Shown one piece after another: positions 43,155-54,699 of a DNA stretch of 64,000 bases. The DNA is from Acanthaster planci. Taxonomy: Eukaryota > Echinodermata > Asteroidea > Valvatida > Acanthasteridae. How positions within the stretch are numbered: position 1 is the first letter of the stretch; the number at the start of each line of letters is the position of its first letter. Location: the NCBI RefSeq assembly GCF_001949145.1, contig NW_019091620.1, positions 318,131 to 382,130 of the forward strand, given 5' to 3'. Position numbers and translations under genes: made by a program. The notes below the pieces were generated by a model. The model was given only the letters and a program-made list of their open reading frames with translations, ran no database searches and was not told where the DNA came from.

Positions 43155-45570
43155 GTTTGTAAATGTATAATGATGTATTACAACGCCATTCGCGTTAAAA
43201 AAATGCAGTTATTCATTTTTATTATCCCCTCATTCACAGATTCTCTCCTTCGATTGGCCACAAGCGCCACTTCTGGGCCTTGTGATTCTTACGGGTACTT
43301 TCTGCAGAGAGACAGTGCCAAGACCCGTTGTTCTGAAGAGTATGATTGGCATTGAAACCACGTACTCGACCGTAACATTCATAGTCCCACTCTACGCGTG
43401 TTGGAGCACATTGTGCGCGGCACGTATTTCTCGAACGCACAAAACAATTATAGGTGGAAACTCTTCATCAAAGGAAAGTTAGGAAATGAATCAATGACTT
43501 CCAAATTAAAATTAAATTTGCGTCGAATTTTACGTTAGCTAATGAATGTCTTAAAACTCTTTTCATCCTTTATCCATACACTTTGCTACTTGTTACCAAT
43601 CAACACATTTGAGACTCCTACAATCTTTGACTGATCTTGAATAATGCAAAACTGTTGTGAGAGGAAGGTGCGGTTGGCAGACGATGATAGTTTGGTAGAT
43701 GTTCAGCACGTGGCTTTTGCACATGACAAATATCTATGCTGCATTGTACTACTCTAAGCACACAGTGGCTGTTCGGACTTTAGCAACTTGTCTATTGCAC
43801 TTCTATTTTGCATTTTCGATTGGATAAGTACGTACATGTAATCATGTTCCAAAGGAACTCCTTACTTTGTCCGACACAATACTTTTATCACGTGCCTGGC
43901 ACAACTCTCACTCCAGTTGAGTTACGTTGCACTAAAGGAAATGATCAGTCTTCCATGTAATAATTGCTTTTGTTTTTCTAAGATCTTGAGAAGTTCCACT
44001 CACGAAACGGAAGGTTTTTAAGAGCGCATCAGTTTCATTCAGTCTGTTGTTACAGTCTGCAGTAGAATTCCACTAGACTTGAGTCAATGTATGTGAAATA
44101 TAGGCAGGGTAATCATATGCATGGCGTAGAAAATAATATCAAATAGGAGTCTGGTTTCAGAAATGAAACATTTGTGAATATTTGCAAAACATTTGTGGAT
44201 ATTTTCATTTTGGAGTCTGGCTGGCTAGGGTTCTGCTGGGTTGAATTGCGTTGAAAATTTTACCAGTCAATTGACTAAAAAATAGTCATGCACGCTGTCT
44301 TATTTGACCAATGAACAGATTGTCATGCATAGGTAATTTTGACTAATTATAATTAGTCGTAAAAAATGTCTTATTTGACTAATTTCTCAAGCGATTAGTA
44401 ATACACGATCAATTAATTGGTTAGCAGAAAATTAATTGTGAAAAGAATCACTTGAAGACAAATTCTGTGGTTATTTCGGCAGCATTCTTATTATTCGCTC
44501 GGCACAGACGACAAGCATGGTTTAACAAGCCTTCACCAAATGTGAAGGTTCAATCCTTGCCAATGCAAGGTGCAACACAACAATACACAATTTGGTCACA
44601 ATAATAAGAATTAGCAGCAATATGCTAAACAGGCAGAACAAGAGTCCAAAGAGGGGGTGACTGCGAAATGCCTACCCGTGGATGTGAGCACCCCCAGCGA
44701 TAGTTGCTTGTCCGTTTGCGCCGGCCCGCTCGTGAACTCCCCAAATTCGACAATGCCACCCCCATCCTTGGAATTAAACCATCCAGGCTGCCATTCAAGG
44801 CAGTCTGACAAGACGATCCCCGCTCCCAGCCTAAAGGTGCTCATCAGTGGCCCTTTGCGCCCAAAACCCCTGCCAGCAAGGTGAACAGGGTGGAAGGAGG
44901 GGTCACGTATGTTTCAGAGGGAAATTATTAAATGCGCATGTCCCGTTTTTAGGGTCATTTTTCTGCGTAATGAGGGCCATGGGAATTCGTGCTAGCAAAA
45001 AGCTTCTTCATTTCATGAAGTTTACGTCCTATTTTCACTTTTTGGAAATAAAAATTGCTGCCCAAAATATTTTCATGGTAAGATAAGGGCTTTTCCTAAC
45101 GTGTTTTGCGAAAATGAAATTGAGCAGTCGGCCTAGTAGGCCTACTAGAGTTGTCAAAACTAGTGATTTTTATGAAAAGCTCTTTTTGTAAGCGGTAATT
45201 GTTTACGTTTTGATGCAATTTTTGAAGGCTCGAAACAAAGAATTCGAAGTTTTCCTGAAGTTTTCAAAAGTGGGCTGTGGTGGAGAAAGGTGTGAAGGTT
45301 TTAGATTTTCTGACAGTTTTGTGCAAGATTTTTTTTCTTCCCGACTGGACGCGTGTGCGTATCGACCTTAACTCAGCACCAATTCCGTTCATGCCACATA
45401 ATCGTATGGCCTTGTGAGCGTAAGAATTCAGTGACTCGGGAACGAAAGGCGAACACGAAAGTACAGTATTAAGTTAACATGAAATTTATTATTGAAACCG
45501 AGGTCTATCAGTCATTATAAAATTGCTAGGAAAATGTTGAAATTCACAGTATAGATCCCCAATTTTACAT
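43155..45570. other. Intron 2, left part
   Basis: No further exon could be confirmed; the exon-like stretch at 43242 is discussed under rejected items. A cluster of TGACTAAT-like motifs lies at 44270-44400. Confidence 0.45.
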
Positions 45571-45579
45571 GTACTGGGC

Positions 45580-45800
45580 TATATATGCATGAACCACATG
45601 AACATGTACACCGGCTCCGTCGAGAATTTCCATGCACCTGTGCATGCACGTGTACTGTACATGAACGCCGCGTTACGCGTGTAACAAGCCGCAGCAGTGC
45701 ACAAAACCGACGAAGCCACGTACCGTACACAGTTCTGCACGGTACGTGCACAATACGTGCACAGTAGTGCACTGTATGTGGCTGGATCGGTTTTGTGCAT
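45580..45800. mobile_element. Nested palindrome rich in GTGCAC/ACGTGC (MITE-like)
   Basis: Left arm TGCACAAAACCGACGAAGCC (45698-45719) and right arm GGCTGGATCGGTTTTGTGCA (45780-45799) pair with few mismatches. Inside, CGTACCGT and ACGGTACG form a second hairpin. Repeated TACGTGCACA and GTGCATG motifs fill the rest. No protein is encoded. The outer limits are uncertain. Confidence 0.6.
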
Positions 45801-47990
45801 GTAGAACACGTGTAGATCGCGCAGCGCAGAAGTATTAAATATAACTCATGAAAGTCGAACAAAAAAATCTAGCTACATAGAACTTATTGTATTGTGTAGT
45901 TGAGATTCTGGCCTGTCGTATGCAGTGTCTCATTGTTCTGGGGAAACTGGAAAAAAGACCAAATATCGATTAAAATGGAAATAATTTATCATCGTAGCAA
46001 CCACTTTGAGGCTAAATTTCATATTTATGTAGCATTTCTTTTCAAGATTCTGTAGTGTTTTATTCGGTTTAAGCCTTCTAGAGCACATACAAAGAGTTTC
46101 AATGTGATCGTTTGTTAACTTTGTGCAAACGAAGTCTTCAAAACGAGAAGGCTCGACAGAGGATTGACAAGTTGCTTAGGACATTTCCGTATGGTTCACG
46201 AGGGTCCGGTCAAGTAACCGCCGCGCACGGTCGAAGTCGTTAATTTCCACACGTTGAATGGGAGTGAAACATACGTGGATTCGCGACTGTACCTAGCGAC
46301 AACCTGCTCGAAATTGGCGGTTGCTATTGCATTGCCTGCATACCAACCACCAGTTGATACAAAGAAATACTTTTGAACACGCGCGCTCCAAGAAGTTGGC
46401 CAGCAGCCATGACAGCTATTCCAACGTCTATGTGTAAAATCCTGCACTACCTGATGACTTTGTCGTGACCTTTCACAATTTGGTCTTGCACGTAGGGGTG
46501 CAAACCCTGTTATCAGGGCAGGCAGGAAATTTGAATAGTAATACAGGAAAATTAATGGGTAATGCAAAAAAAAATATGTTGTCATTTTGACTGATTGAAA
46601 TTATGACTAAGCATTGGAGTAATTGTAAATTTTGATTGTGCAGAGTATACTGTAACAATTTCCGCTACGGGATGTTTAAGTTGCAAGCACATTATGGGAG
46701 CAACACTTATGGTGGGCTACCCGTTTTAAATTAACATCTGGATGACGCCAAGATTGATCTTGAAATTTCGAACATTTGCTCCCTCCCCTCAGGCAGGCTA
46801 TACCACTCCATGAGAATCCTTGGTATTGTTGCAATACCCTGGCTTTCCTGACTACATCCTTTGATGTCGGGTGTCATTTTAAACTGGAGGGTCATTCATG
46901 ATACAATCCGATAAGAAAAACATGCTGAATTTAATTTTAACAAAATTATCCTTTTTTTGAGACTGAATAACATATATCTCTTGCAAGTTGGAGACAAAAA
47001 AAAAAAAAAAGAAAAGTATGGCTAATAACAGAGCAAGATTTCGCTTAGATTTTTCATAAATGTTCGAACTGTCCATCTGAAATTCGCCCAGTTTACACGT
47101 GAATTACCCCCATCATCCTACGCCCAAAATTCAATTTCACGCTGCGCAACGATGAATGCCAACATGGCGGATTCCAGCTGATTTTCTAATGCGATCTGCA
47201 TTGATTCTGGACGGCAGTGGAACTGGAAATACTTTACTCTGACATTGACCGGTTGGCACTGCCCAGAAAGACCGGCCTGCCGCTGCTCGTGACCTTCGAC
47301 ATGCTCACAAGCCGGACGCAGTAGAAAGATTCCTGCTGTTGATTCGCTTGTTTTTTTTATTGGGATACTGATTTTTAAAAATTCGGCTAGAACCCGGTCA
47401 CTGAACCGTCTAATGATGAGCTGGAGTGATCCGAATAGGGAGTTAGCCCAATGATTCGGTCTTTAGAGTATACGCTAATGTTAAACCTGCAGTAAGTTGT
47501 CTGTCTCCGTGTTTGTGTTTTTCCTCGTTGCAGAGTACCAAGCATAATAAAATAATTTATTGCATTTTGTCAAACAATATTATTTTTCTACCTGCTCTAC
47601 TGTTTTAATGCTTGCCACGTAATTCCATTGTTCACCAGTTTAAATGTTCGACAAGTAGATTAAGCACAGTGCAGCACCGCACTTCATTGAGTTAGTTAAT
47701 TCTAACTAATTCTTTTTTGTGATTACCTGATTTAAAGCTCACCCATTTTTGAGACCTTGTCATACCGTCTGTAAGGGGCCCGAGCGGCACCAAAAGAGGG
47801 CGCCATTTTCATAGCAACAGAGGCTCCTTTGTGGGAAATGCCCTTCGCTGGTTCACGAATTACTATGAAATGCATGCGTCGCAGTTGCATTGCTGCCATC
47901 AAAATGAACACTCTCCACTAACGTGGCTCTTTTCAACCGATGAGGGGGTGCTTCTGCGAATTGAGAAATTCTAGGCTGCTTTCAATCCCT
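45801..47990. other. Intron 2, right part
   Basis: Mostly featureless; an A run lies at 46997-47011. One GC-rich exon-like segment is listed separately (47218-47324). Confidence 0.4.
47218..47324 (+). CDS. Possible alternative terminal exon
   Basis: After an acceptor-like GGACGGCAG, a phase-1 frame reads ELEILYSDIDRLALPRKTG and LPLLVTFDMLTSRTQ, then TAG (47322-47324). Codons end mostly in G or C (CTG CCG CTG CTC GTG ACC TTC GAC ATG CTC). The phase matches the end of exon 2 (joined codon GTG). If used, it would give a secreted, membrane-free CUB protein. The pyrimidine tract before the acceptor is poor and the product is not recognised. Confidence 0.2.
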
Positions 47991-47999
47991 CATCTATAC

Positions 48000-48190
48000 T
48001 ATAATTTTCGCAAGGGCCCTGGGCGCCGCCATCTTGCCCGGATCGCTGCTCCCGAACCGCGCTTCTGTCGCGTCCGCCCATTGGCCCGCCCGTCGGTCGT
48101 CATGAGACGCTCTTTGCCATTGGGTGCGGGCGTGCGCCATCTTGCCCGAATGGAATCGCCCTCCCGAACCGTGCCTGTGTCGCACATTTT
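48000..48190. promoter_or_regulatory. CpG-rich duplicated segment with YY1-like and CCAAT motifs
   Basis: GCCGCCATCTTGCCCG (48025) and GCGCCATCTTGCCCG (48134) lie in a tandem duplication of about 108 bp, each followed by CTCCCGAACCG and TGTCGC. CCGCCATCTTG is a YY1-type site. CCATTGG (inverted CCAAT) occurs twice. High GC and CpG content contrast with the AT-rich intron, 280 bp before exon 3. It could be an internal promoter or an old LTR/promoter repeat. Confidence 0.4.
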
Positions 48191-48469
48191 GACTAGGCTG
48201 ACTGTTTAAATACCAATGGTAGTGTGCGCACCGCATCTGAAAATAAAAGGCATCTTAGGCATAATGTCATTCTTCATTTTCCGCGACTTAGGCGACCTGC
48301 CGTAGGCCTAATATTATTGATACGGCAGGGAACCACCAAAATGCAATCTACTCCAGTATTTGCTAAAGTTTCTATAATGCAAAGGGAAATAAAAGGTAGA
48401 GGTTATCTTATTGAAATGGTTTCAGGATATGGTCAGATGTCAAATTGGTAAACCTTTTTTTTCCAACAG

Positions 48470-48592
48470 ATATTTGCCATATGTGCCATGAGAACAAGAC
48501 GAATGAATTGGGTATGGAAGTGTGTGAGGGCCTATTGCCCAACTGTACGGGTATTACCCAAGTCATCAAGGGCTCGTGTCTTGCTGCCGATG
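48470..48592 (+). CDS. Exon 3 of CUB transmembrane gene: small Cys-rich segment
   Basis: Good acceptor (CTTTTTTTTCCAACAG|A) and donor (GATG|GTAGGT) enclose 123 nt, phase 1 at both ends. With the G from exon 2 the exon starts with Asp and reads DICHMCHENKTNELGMEVCE, then GLLPNCTGITQVIKGSCLAA. Five Cys and two N-glycosylation sequons (NKT, NCT) indicate an extracellular region. No named module is recognised. Confidence 0.65.
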
Positions 48593-50815
48593 GTAGGTAT
48601 TTCAATCAAAAAGTTCATAATAAATAAATCAACTGCAAACAGACTGTTCGTTTTCATTCTCTAAAGAAACTGGACTTTCATTATTTTTAAAGCCAATCTG
48701 ATAGATTTTCGTGTCAGTTCTGTGTTTTTAAGTCTGTTGGGGAAACAAAGTGTAACGTTTGCTTTATTTTACACATAATTCTGTGCTTTTCAACTTAGGA
48801 CCGTCTAAAATGATTGTTCATGGTTTGAATCGGTAATTAATCTGTGTCTATTCATTGGCTGTTACTTTTTGTTCGATGTCAAAAAATGCTCGGGAATTTC
48901 ATGTCAACTGAGGCTGTAAATTATTTGCAATTCGCTTATTGGAATTAAATTACTACCAAAGAAGCACGAACGGTTCCTGCACTTAGATTTGTAATTTCAC
49001 TTTAATTAAAATCTCCTCGCACTGTTTTAACTCGTGCATGTACTCAGTACGCCTAGCAAATTTGGTTCAGTCAAGAAAGCTCTAGACCTATACACGAGGA
49101 AATATAGTGTTTCCCCTGCAGATGCGCATTTATAGGCAAGCACTAAGATACCACGTGATTAAATACACATCATGTGATAAAGATTGCATACATAATATTG
49201 GGATGTTCGCTTATTGGGGATAAAGGTGATGTAACTCTGCAGCGTGGTATTAAGCCTGTAGTTTCCATGGTATTCATATCCACGTAAAGAGGCGCAAACA
49301 ATATCGCTGAACAGTCCCCGACTGTACACAAATTATGCAGTCATTTGGGAAAGCTTTATCGCAACTGACGCTGAAGGTGTCTTTTCCACATGGGCCAGAG
49401 CTATGATATAAGCATTTTCAGTACGCCTCAACTCCGTTCCCTTCAACTGGAGACAGTGTTCATAGAAACTGTACAGAAGTGAAACGCGACAAATGGATAA
49501 GCATACCCAAAAATACACATGGAAAGGCACCTTTTATCAGCCTAATCAGAACATGGGCAACTTTGTGCGTGGAAAAGTATGGGTTCATACAAACACATAG
49601 GCTTAAGTACAACATGTTTGTCCCATGTTGTAATAGTCAGAAATCAAACTCAAATTGTTAACAAAAAGCTGACAATTATGTAAAATATTTACGTGAAGTA
49701 TCCGTTGAGTGGTATAATCACCTGAACAAGATATTTAATACATGTACCTACATTTGTAGAGTTCGGACACTACTTTGTTTTTACTTTGTGGTCACATGAT
49801 GTCACACATCTACTACCGACAGTCTACTTCCAGACATCTTGCGCAATGTTGGCGATCGTTACAAATTTATAGAAACCAGGCTTCAGGCTATTATACTGTA
49901 TATTTCAGAAGGTTTTTCTTGCAAAGCTTTAATTCCTCACTACGGATTTTCCATTTTTAATTTGTGTAATCCTTTATTCTTACTTTCCCCTGAAAAACCG
50001 AGTCAAAAGAGTAAAAACTTAAGGCACAGAGTGAAGATTTGGAAAGGGTGGTGCTTGCGTAATGCTCTTAGACATTCGACGGTCGAACACGAAAAAGCTA
50101 CAGTCCTACAGATCCCCTCACGGGTCTCGGACTGAGTATTGATTTGGGTTTTGTTGTGTCAAGCTTGTTGCAAATATTTCAATATGCTCAAGCGGGGGCC
50201 TTCGAAAGGGTTTTTGTACAATTGAATGTAGGTTCGTCTTTATTCACAAAACCCAAGAGCAAAAACTGTCAAAACGTTATACCTCATCATTCTTCTCATT
50301 TCATTTTCCTCGGGATCTCCCTGTTGGGTTTTATTTCAATCCATATTTATTCGGAATGCGAGTTCAACTTTGCAAATTCAAGAAGTAAATGTAATATAAA
50401 TGACGTGACCAAATACGCACATGCACACCGTTTAGCTGACGTGTCACAGTTTTTATCAGCTGTTCCTTATAACGGATGGCACTGTAATTGGGAATCGTTT
50501 GTTTTGAATTTATATTATGACACGTTTAATTATTAGTTTCGTGAGCCGAATCATGAATGATTTCAGAAATTGGAGCAGAAGCAGGTAAAATCAACGTCCG
50601 CATGAATCAAGCGATGGATCACGGCAGAATTCTCACGTGTTGGATACATAGAGCTATATAGGCCCTATAGCTCTGTGGTTGGATAGTGGTAGTAGTAGCG
50701 CAAAGCAAGTCGAAACCAAACTTAAGGTGATTTCACCGCGGACCGAGGGATGTGCAACTGCGAGCGGTTCCGGTGCAAAAACACGTACGATCTCGGTTCT
50801 GTAAGTGTTACGGAT
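48593..50815. other. Intron 3, left part
   Basis: No gene or repeat array recognised. The frames at 49839-50135 and 50144-50536 (+) have no domain or splice support. Confidence 0.4.
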
Positions 50816-50889
50816 GGTTAGGTTTATTTGCATGTTCCTACGTAAACGCGAACACGAAAAAAAATGTGGACTCTTGCTTCGTGCGTATC

Positions 50890-51057
50890 GTCTCTTACGT
50901 ACGGGTATTTCGCACGGACGTCCGATACGTGAAGCATGGGAACTTCACGTTGGATCAAAACGTGAGAAACCTCAACATTTTCGGAAGGTTTAAAACGATG
51001 CATTGAACATTCGTTGATATGAAATTGCCCTTTTGGAAAGTGCAAAGGTTATGCAGC
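50890..51057 (+). repeat. Dispersed repeat, copy 1 (inverted copy at 58930)
   Basis: About 170 bp, from GTCTCTTACGTACGGGT to AAAGTGCAAAGGTTATG, match the reverse complement of 58930-59100. The shared translation (KHGNFTLDQNVRN versus KHGKFTLDQNARN) is incidental or a trace of an element protein. Confidence 0.75.
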
Positions 51058-51257
51058 TCGTTATGCAACCACATTGCACGCCGTGGGTGAATTGTCGCAG
51101 GAGTATCCTCTCCGACCGCAACAAAAGAGGGCGTGTTTTGTTTTTTGTTTTTAATCAGTGAAGAAGCGCGCCTTTGTAATGGAAACCGCTTTGAAAACTT
51201 ACAACCATCTGTCTTTCTTTTGCTACTTAAGGGTGCACTTCAACTCTGGGCGGATAA

Positions 51258-51431
51258 AGGCTGGTTCATACTTTACGCGAAAACGACCTCGAACTTGTGA
51301 CGTCTGGTCAAATAATTATTCACGTTATGAATTCGTAAAACTTGAACACATTTCAATTCGAGCGAAATTTCGCTGTTAATTTTTCGTGACGTCAAATTCG
51401 CTTTGCTTCCGCATTGAGTATGAACCGGCTT
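51258..51431. mobile_element. MITE with TAA target duplication
   Basis: The left end AGGCTGGTTCATACT and the reverse complement of the right end AAGCCGGTTCATACT agree at 13 of 15 bases. TAA flanks both sides (51255-51257 and 51432-51434). A 3 bp TAA duplication with a 174 bp non-coding body fits a PIF/Harbinger-type MITE. Confidence 0.65.
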
Positions 51432-51713
51432 TAAGTTTGTCTCAATCAATTTTTTATAATCTGAACTTTTAAGAAAGCTGCAAGTGTGCATGGCAAAGAT
51501 TGTTCGGGGCGGATCCTGGATTTTTGCTGGGGCCTCGAAGTTTTTTTCACGCAGAGAAGATGGACGGAGTACTCTATTGTCGCCCGTGTTGAAGCCATTT
51601 TTATTTCTGTTTTGTCCTAACCAAACACACAAATATAAGACCTCTATATTGTTTATGCTTTTCGTAGGGGCTTACAATCTTTAGACGCAGGCCGAAAAGA
51701 GAGAGAGAGAGAG

Positions 51714-51748
<35 letters not shown>

Positions 51749-52599
51749 GAAAAAAGGCAATTGTCGGGGGAAGGGGTGGTTAACCCTCAACCCACCCTTC
51801 TAGATCCGCGCCAAAACCGATTTAAGTTATATTTATGTTAAAAAAGTACTCAATATGAAATTTTGGGGTTCTAATTATTTTGTGACAACCAGTAGAAATT
51901 TCTGTTTTTAAGGCGCAGCCACGTCGTGCGTCGGGAGGACTACCGCCCCCGCCCACCAGACTGGGATTTATGGAGACGTTGTTTAGGCCTAATGGTTCAC
52001 TCCCATGCTCTCAAGGGTAAATGCCTCTTACACAATATACATGGAACTACTCCCTAATCGATACTGACGACGCAATAGTTGAAATGCAAACAAATTAAAC
52101 TTATACTGTACGAAAGCAGTGGTTGGCTTTCAAAATAGTCTCGTTGAATTTCATCGCTTGAAATATTATGCGCTTTGAGGTCTATTTGGCCGTGCGCCAT
52201 AAATATCATGACCAAATGAAAATATCTCCCTTTGTCTGTAAACCTTGTAATTTCCTTACTCTTCAATAGATTTTTCTTTCTAACCATCAGCACCCAGTGG
52301 TGCGCGAGGGTTGGGCTCTGAAGGTTGGTTGGCCAAGGGGTATTTTTGTCTTGTTATGTTTTGTTCTGCTTCTTCGTGACAAATCTACATCTGAAATTAA
52401 TACCTGTGATATATAGCCGTGAACATAAGTCCCCTGTGGCGCAATGTTTGAGCATTATGAGCTCTGGGGAAAGTTCCACTCCGAGCGACTCTCCTCCTTC
52501 CAACGACAAATCTTAGGCGTAATATTGTCATTACCAAATGACAAGGTCCGGTATTAGAAAAGAGACGAATTTGTCATAGGCACAGTTCTTCTGCAAATT
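51432..52599. other. No gene; (GA)n/(TC)n palindrome at 51699-51745
   Basis: An AG run of about 18 bp is directly followed by a TC run of about 30 bp, forming a perfect inverted microsatellite. Nothing else was recognised. Confidence 0.6.
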
Positions 52600-53130
52600 T
52601 GTACTCTTCTGTAGTGTATGAAAATTCTTTTACACGCCTGTTTGGTTAGATGCATTTAAAAGTGCACATTTAACTTAAATTACCCATCCTCTCCAGGTCA
52701 ACCGAGTGCGTTGTTGCTGTTATGTCATCTAGGGAACACATATTTCAGTGCATAGGTTTTTCTGTTTAAATTTTGAACCCAGAATTTACTTCAAGAAAAG
52801 GTATCTGAGAAAGGGGTTGATACTTGCTTATATGCATTTAGAAACAACAATAAATAAGCAAAGAAGAGAAAATTTGTCCAGCAAAATGTAAAATAAATAC
52901 AGTACTTTTTCGTGCACTGGCCAATGTAAAATTGAGGCTGAGGCTGTCTTCCTGGGATAACATAACAGGTTTGCTCATGAATATGGAAATACTCATTAGC
53001 ATAAAAGCCAAAAAGACAGTAAAATATCCTTTGAAATAGTTGAAAATAAGGTTAACTGAGACACAAAGATGTACTTTAAAGGTTTGTATTAAAATAGACT
53101 GATTTCAGCTACCCTTTAAAGCTTCCCAGT
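52600..53130. repeat. Dispersed repeat, copy A (copy B at 57840)
   Basis: Diverged direct copy of 57840-58290. Shared blocks include ATATGGAAATACTCA, TTCCTGG(g)AT(a)ACATxACAG and TTTCAGTGxATAGG. It has no coding capacity. Confidence 0.7.
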
Positions 53131-53419
53131 TTAACATAAAATGTTTTCGGTCTATTTCAGTGTCTGAGCAATTAATAGGCCTACTTCGTATACACCTCAC
53201 TTGATACTTTCAACGCCAGACATAACAGGCCCTGATGAAGCCACGGGCACGTATGTGTCTCGTTTCCGTCATTATGCGTATGTGTGTCCCTACTTGATTT
53301 GAGCAACCCTTTGCTGTACGCTGCTCATTTCAGGCAACAACAGTCGCCCGTTGTCAGTGACTTATTAATAAACAAGAACCTCTAAAGGATGTAAAATGGT
53401 CATGCCATTTTATATTCAG

Positions 53420-53567
53420 ACTGCGGCAATGCGACCATGGTCAACAAAGTTAGCAGTGTGTCTATCACTCGCACGCCCTTGGAAGAGTTAGCCTTGGGCT
53501 GTCCACATGGGCTTAAAATCCAAGTTCGCGTTAAAAACACATTGTCACCACTTCACAAGCTTATTAG
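53420..53567 (+). CDS. Exon 4 of CUB transmembrane gene
   Basis: After acceptor TTTTATATTCAG|A the frame, started by the G from exon 3, reads DCGNATMVNKVSSVSITRTP, LEELALGCPHGLKIQVRVKN and TLSPLHKLI. The donor TTAG|GTATGG ends it in phase 2. Two Cys and one sequon (NAT) fit an extracellular region. Phase 2 does not fit the phase-1 start of the last recognised exon, so at least one more exon should lie in between. The alternatives in phase 1 (A|GTGTGT, T|GTTATT) are weak donors. Confidence 0.55.
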
Positions 53568-54699
53568 GTATGGGGAAGACTTCATTAAAAATTGTTATTT
53601 ACATTCCAAAATATTAGCGAGTTGTCTTATAGCATAACGCCGAGGCATCTAGTTATGCAACTACACCTGCTGGGTGTGAGTCGTAGTTCTTACAATTTAT
53701 GACCGGCTTCCTTCACTTCGAATTATGATGTCGTATGTTATGACTCACACTATTTCCATTATGGCCATACGAAATTCTAACCGACCCTATCAATTTGGGT
53801 GGCAGAAAGTTTCACAGTTTCACAGCCTATGCTGAAATTCGGAAAGACAGTACGGCTTGCCTTTGCTTTTTTATGACATTGTCAACGTCAGCACCGAAGG
53901 TATCAAGTCTCATTTCAATAGCAGTTAGGGTTAGTTTTCAGAGATCTGAATGCAAAACTGGTATGGTTAAATTACAGACCTTTTACACATGGCCAAGGAT
54001 GTTCAACTTCAGTTAAGAGTTGGTTCAATGCATGTTGTGGCTGGCAAAGTATTGAAGGAGAAATTTAATTTACATAACACTGGACTGCACAACACCTCTG
54101 GCCTTAGCAGTGCAAGACACTGTCTTCGATGAATAATGATGTCATGTACGGGGAGCTCCAGTCAAAATTACGTCTACTCCTTGCAGGAAGGAGTGCTTAA
54201 AGTCATATTGTCTGCACATTTGTACCTTTCCGCCATTTCGTTTGCATTTAATGGTTTGATGTTTCAGGTTTCATGAAGTATGATACTAAAGGTATTTCAT
54301 CTTTTACATTCTGAGAAAAGTGTACCACAAAATTGTCTCATTAAAAAAGATATAATTTTCCACTGGGTTTTATGACGGATGGAATGATATATACCGCAGC
54401 ATACTGTATTTTCAAAAATATATAAAAGTTATACATATTGTTGTTATAACTTCATAAGCATACAAAATGCACAAAGAGCCAGTAAAATAAGGCATCCTGG
54501 GGTGCAAAATGTCAGTGGCAAAAATATTTTTCAATGGCAATTTTTTTTTTCAAATAAATGCCGCTTAAGACAACAAAAAATGTCTCCACTTCTAGTCGGC
54601 GCGCGTATCAACGTAAACATGTGCGACGATTAAATACAAAAGTTTTTATTTGACGTAATACGATGTTCAAAAGCTACCAAAGTTGCATAGTCGACTGGA
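53568..54699. other. Intron 4, left part
   Basis: No exon, array or terminal repeats recognised. Confidence 0.45.

Noticed and set aside
43242-43360. Exon-like frame DSLLRLATSATSGPCDSYGYF after an acceptor TTCACAG, in the right phase after exon 2
   Set aside because: The only usable donor nearby (GAGA|GTATGA) leaves phase 2, which does not fit exon 3, and the frame otherwise stops at TGA. Two other frames through the same stretch are equally open. Without a conserved domain I do not call it an exon.
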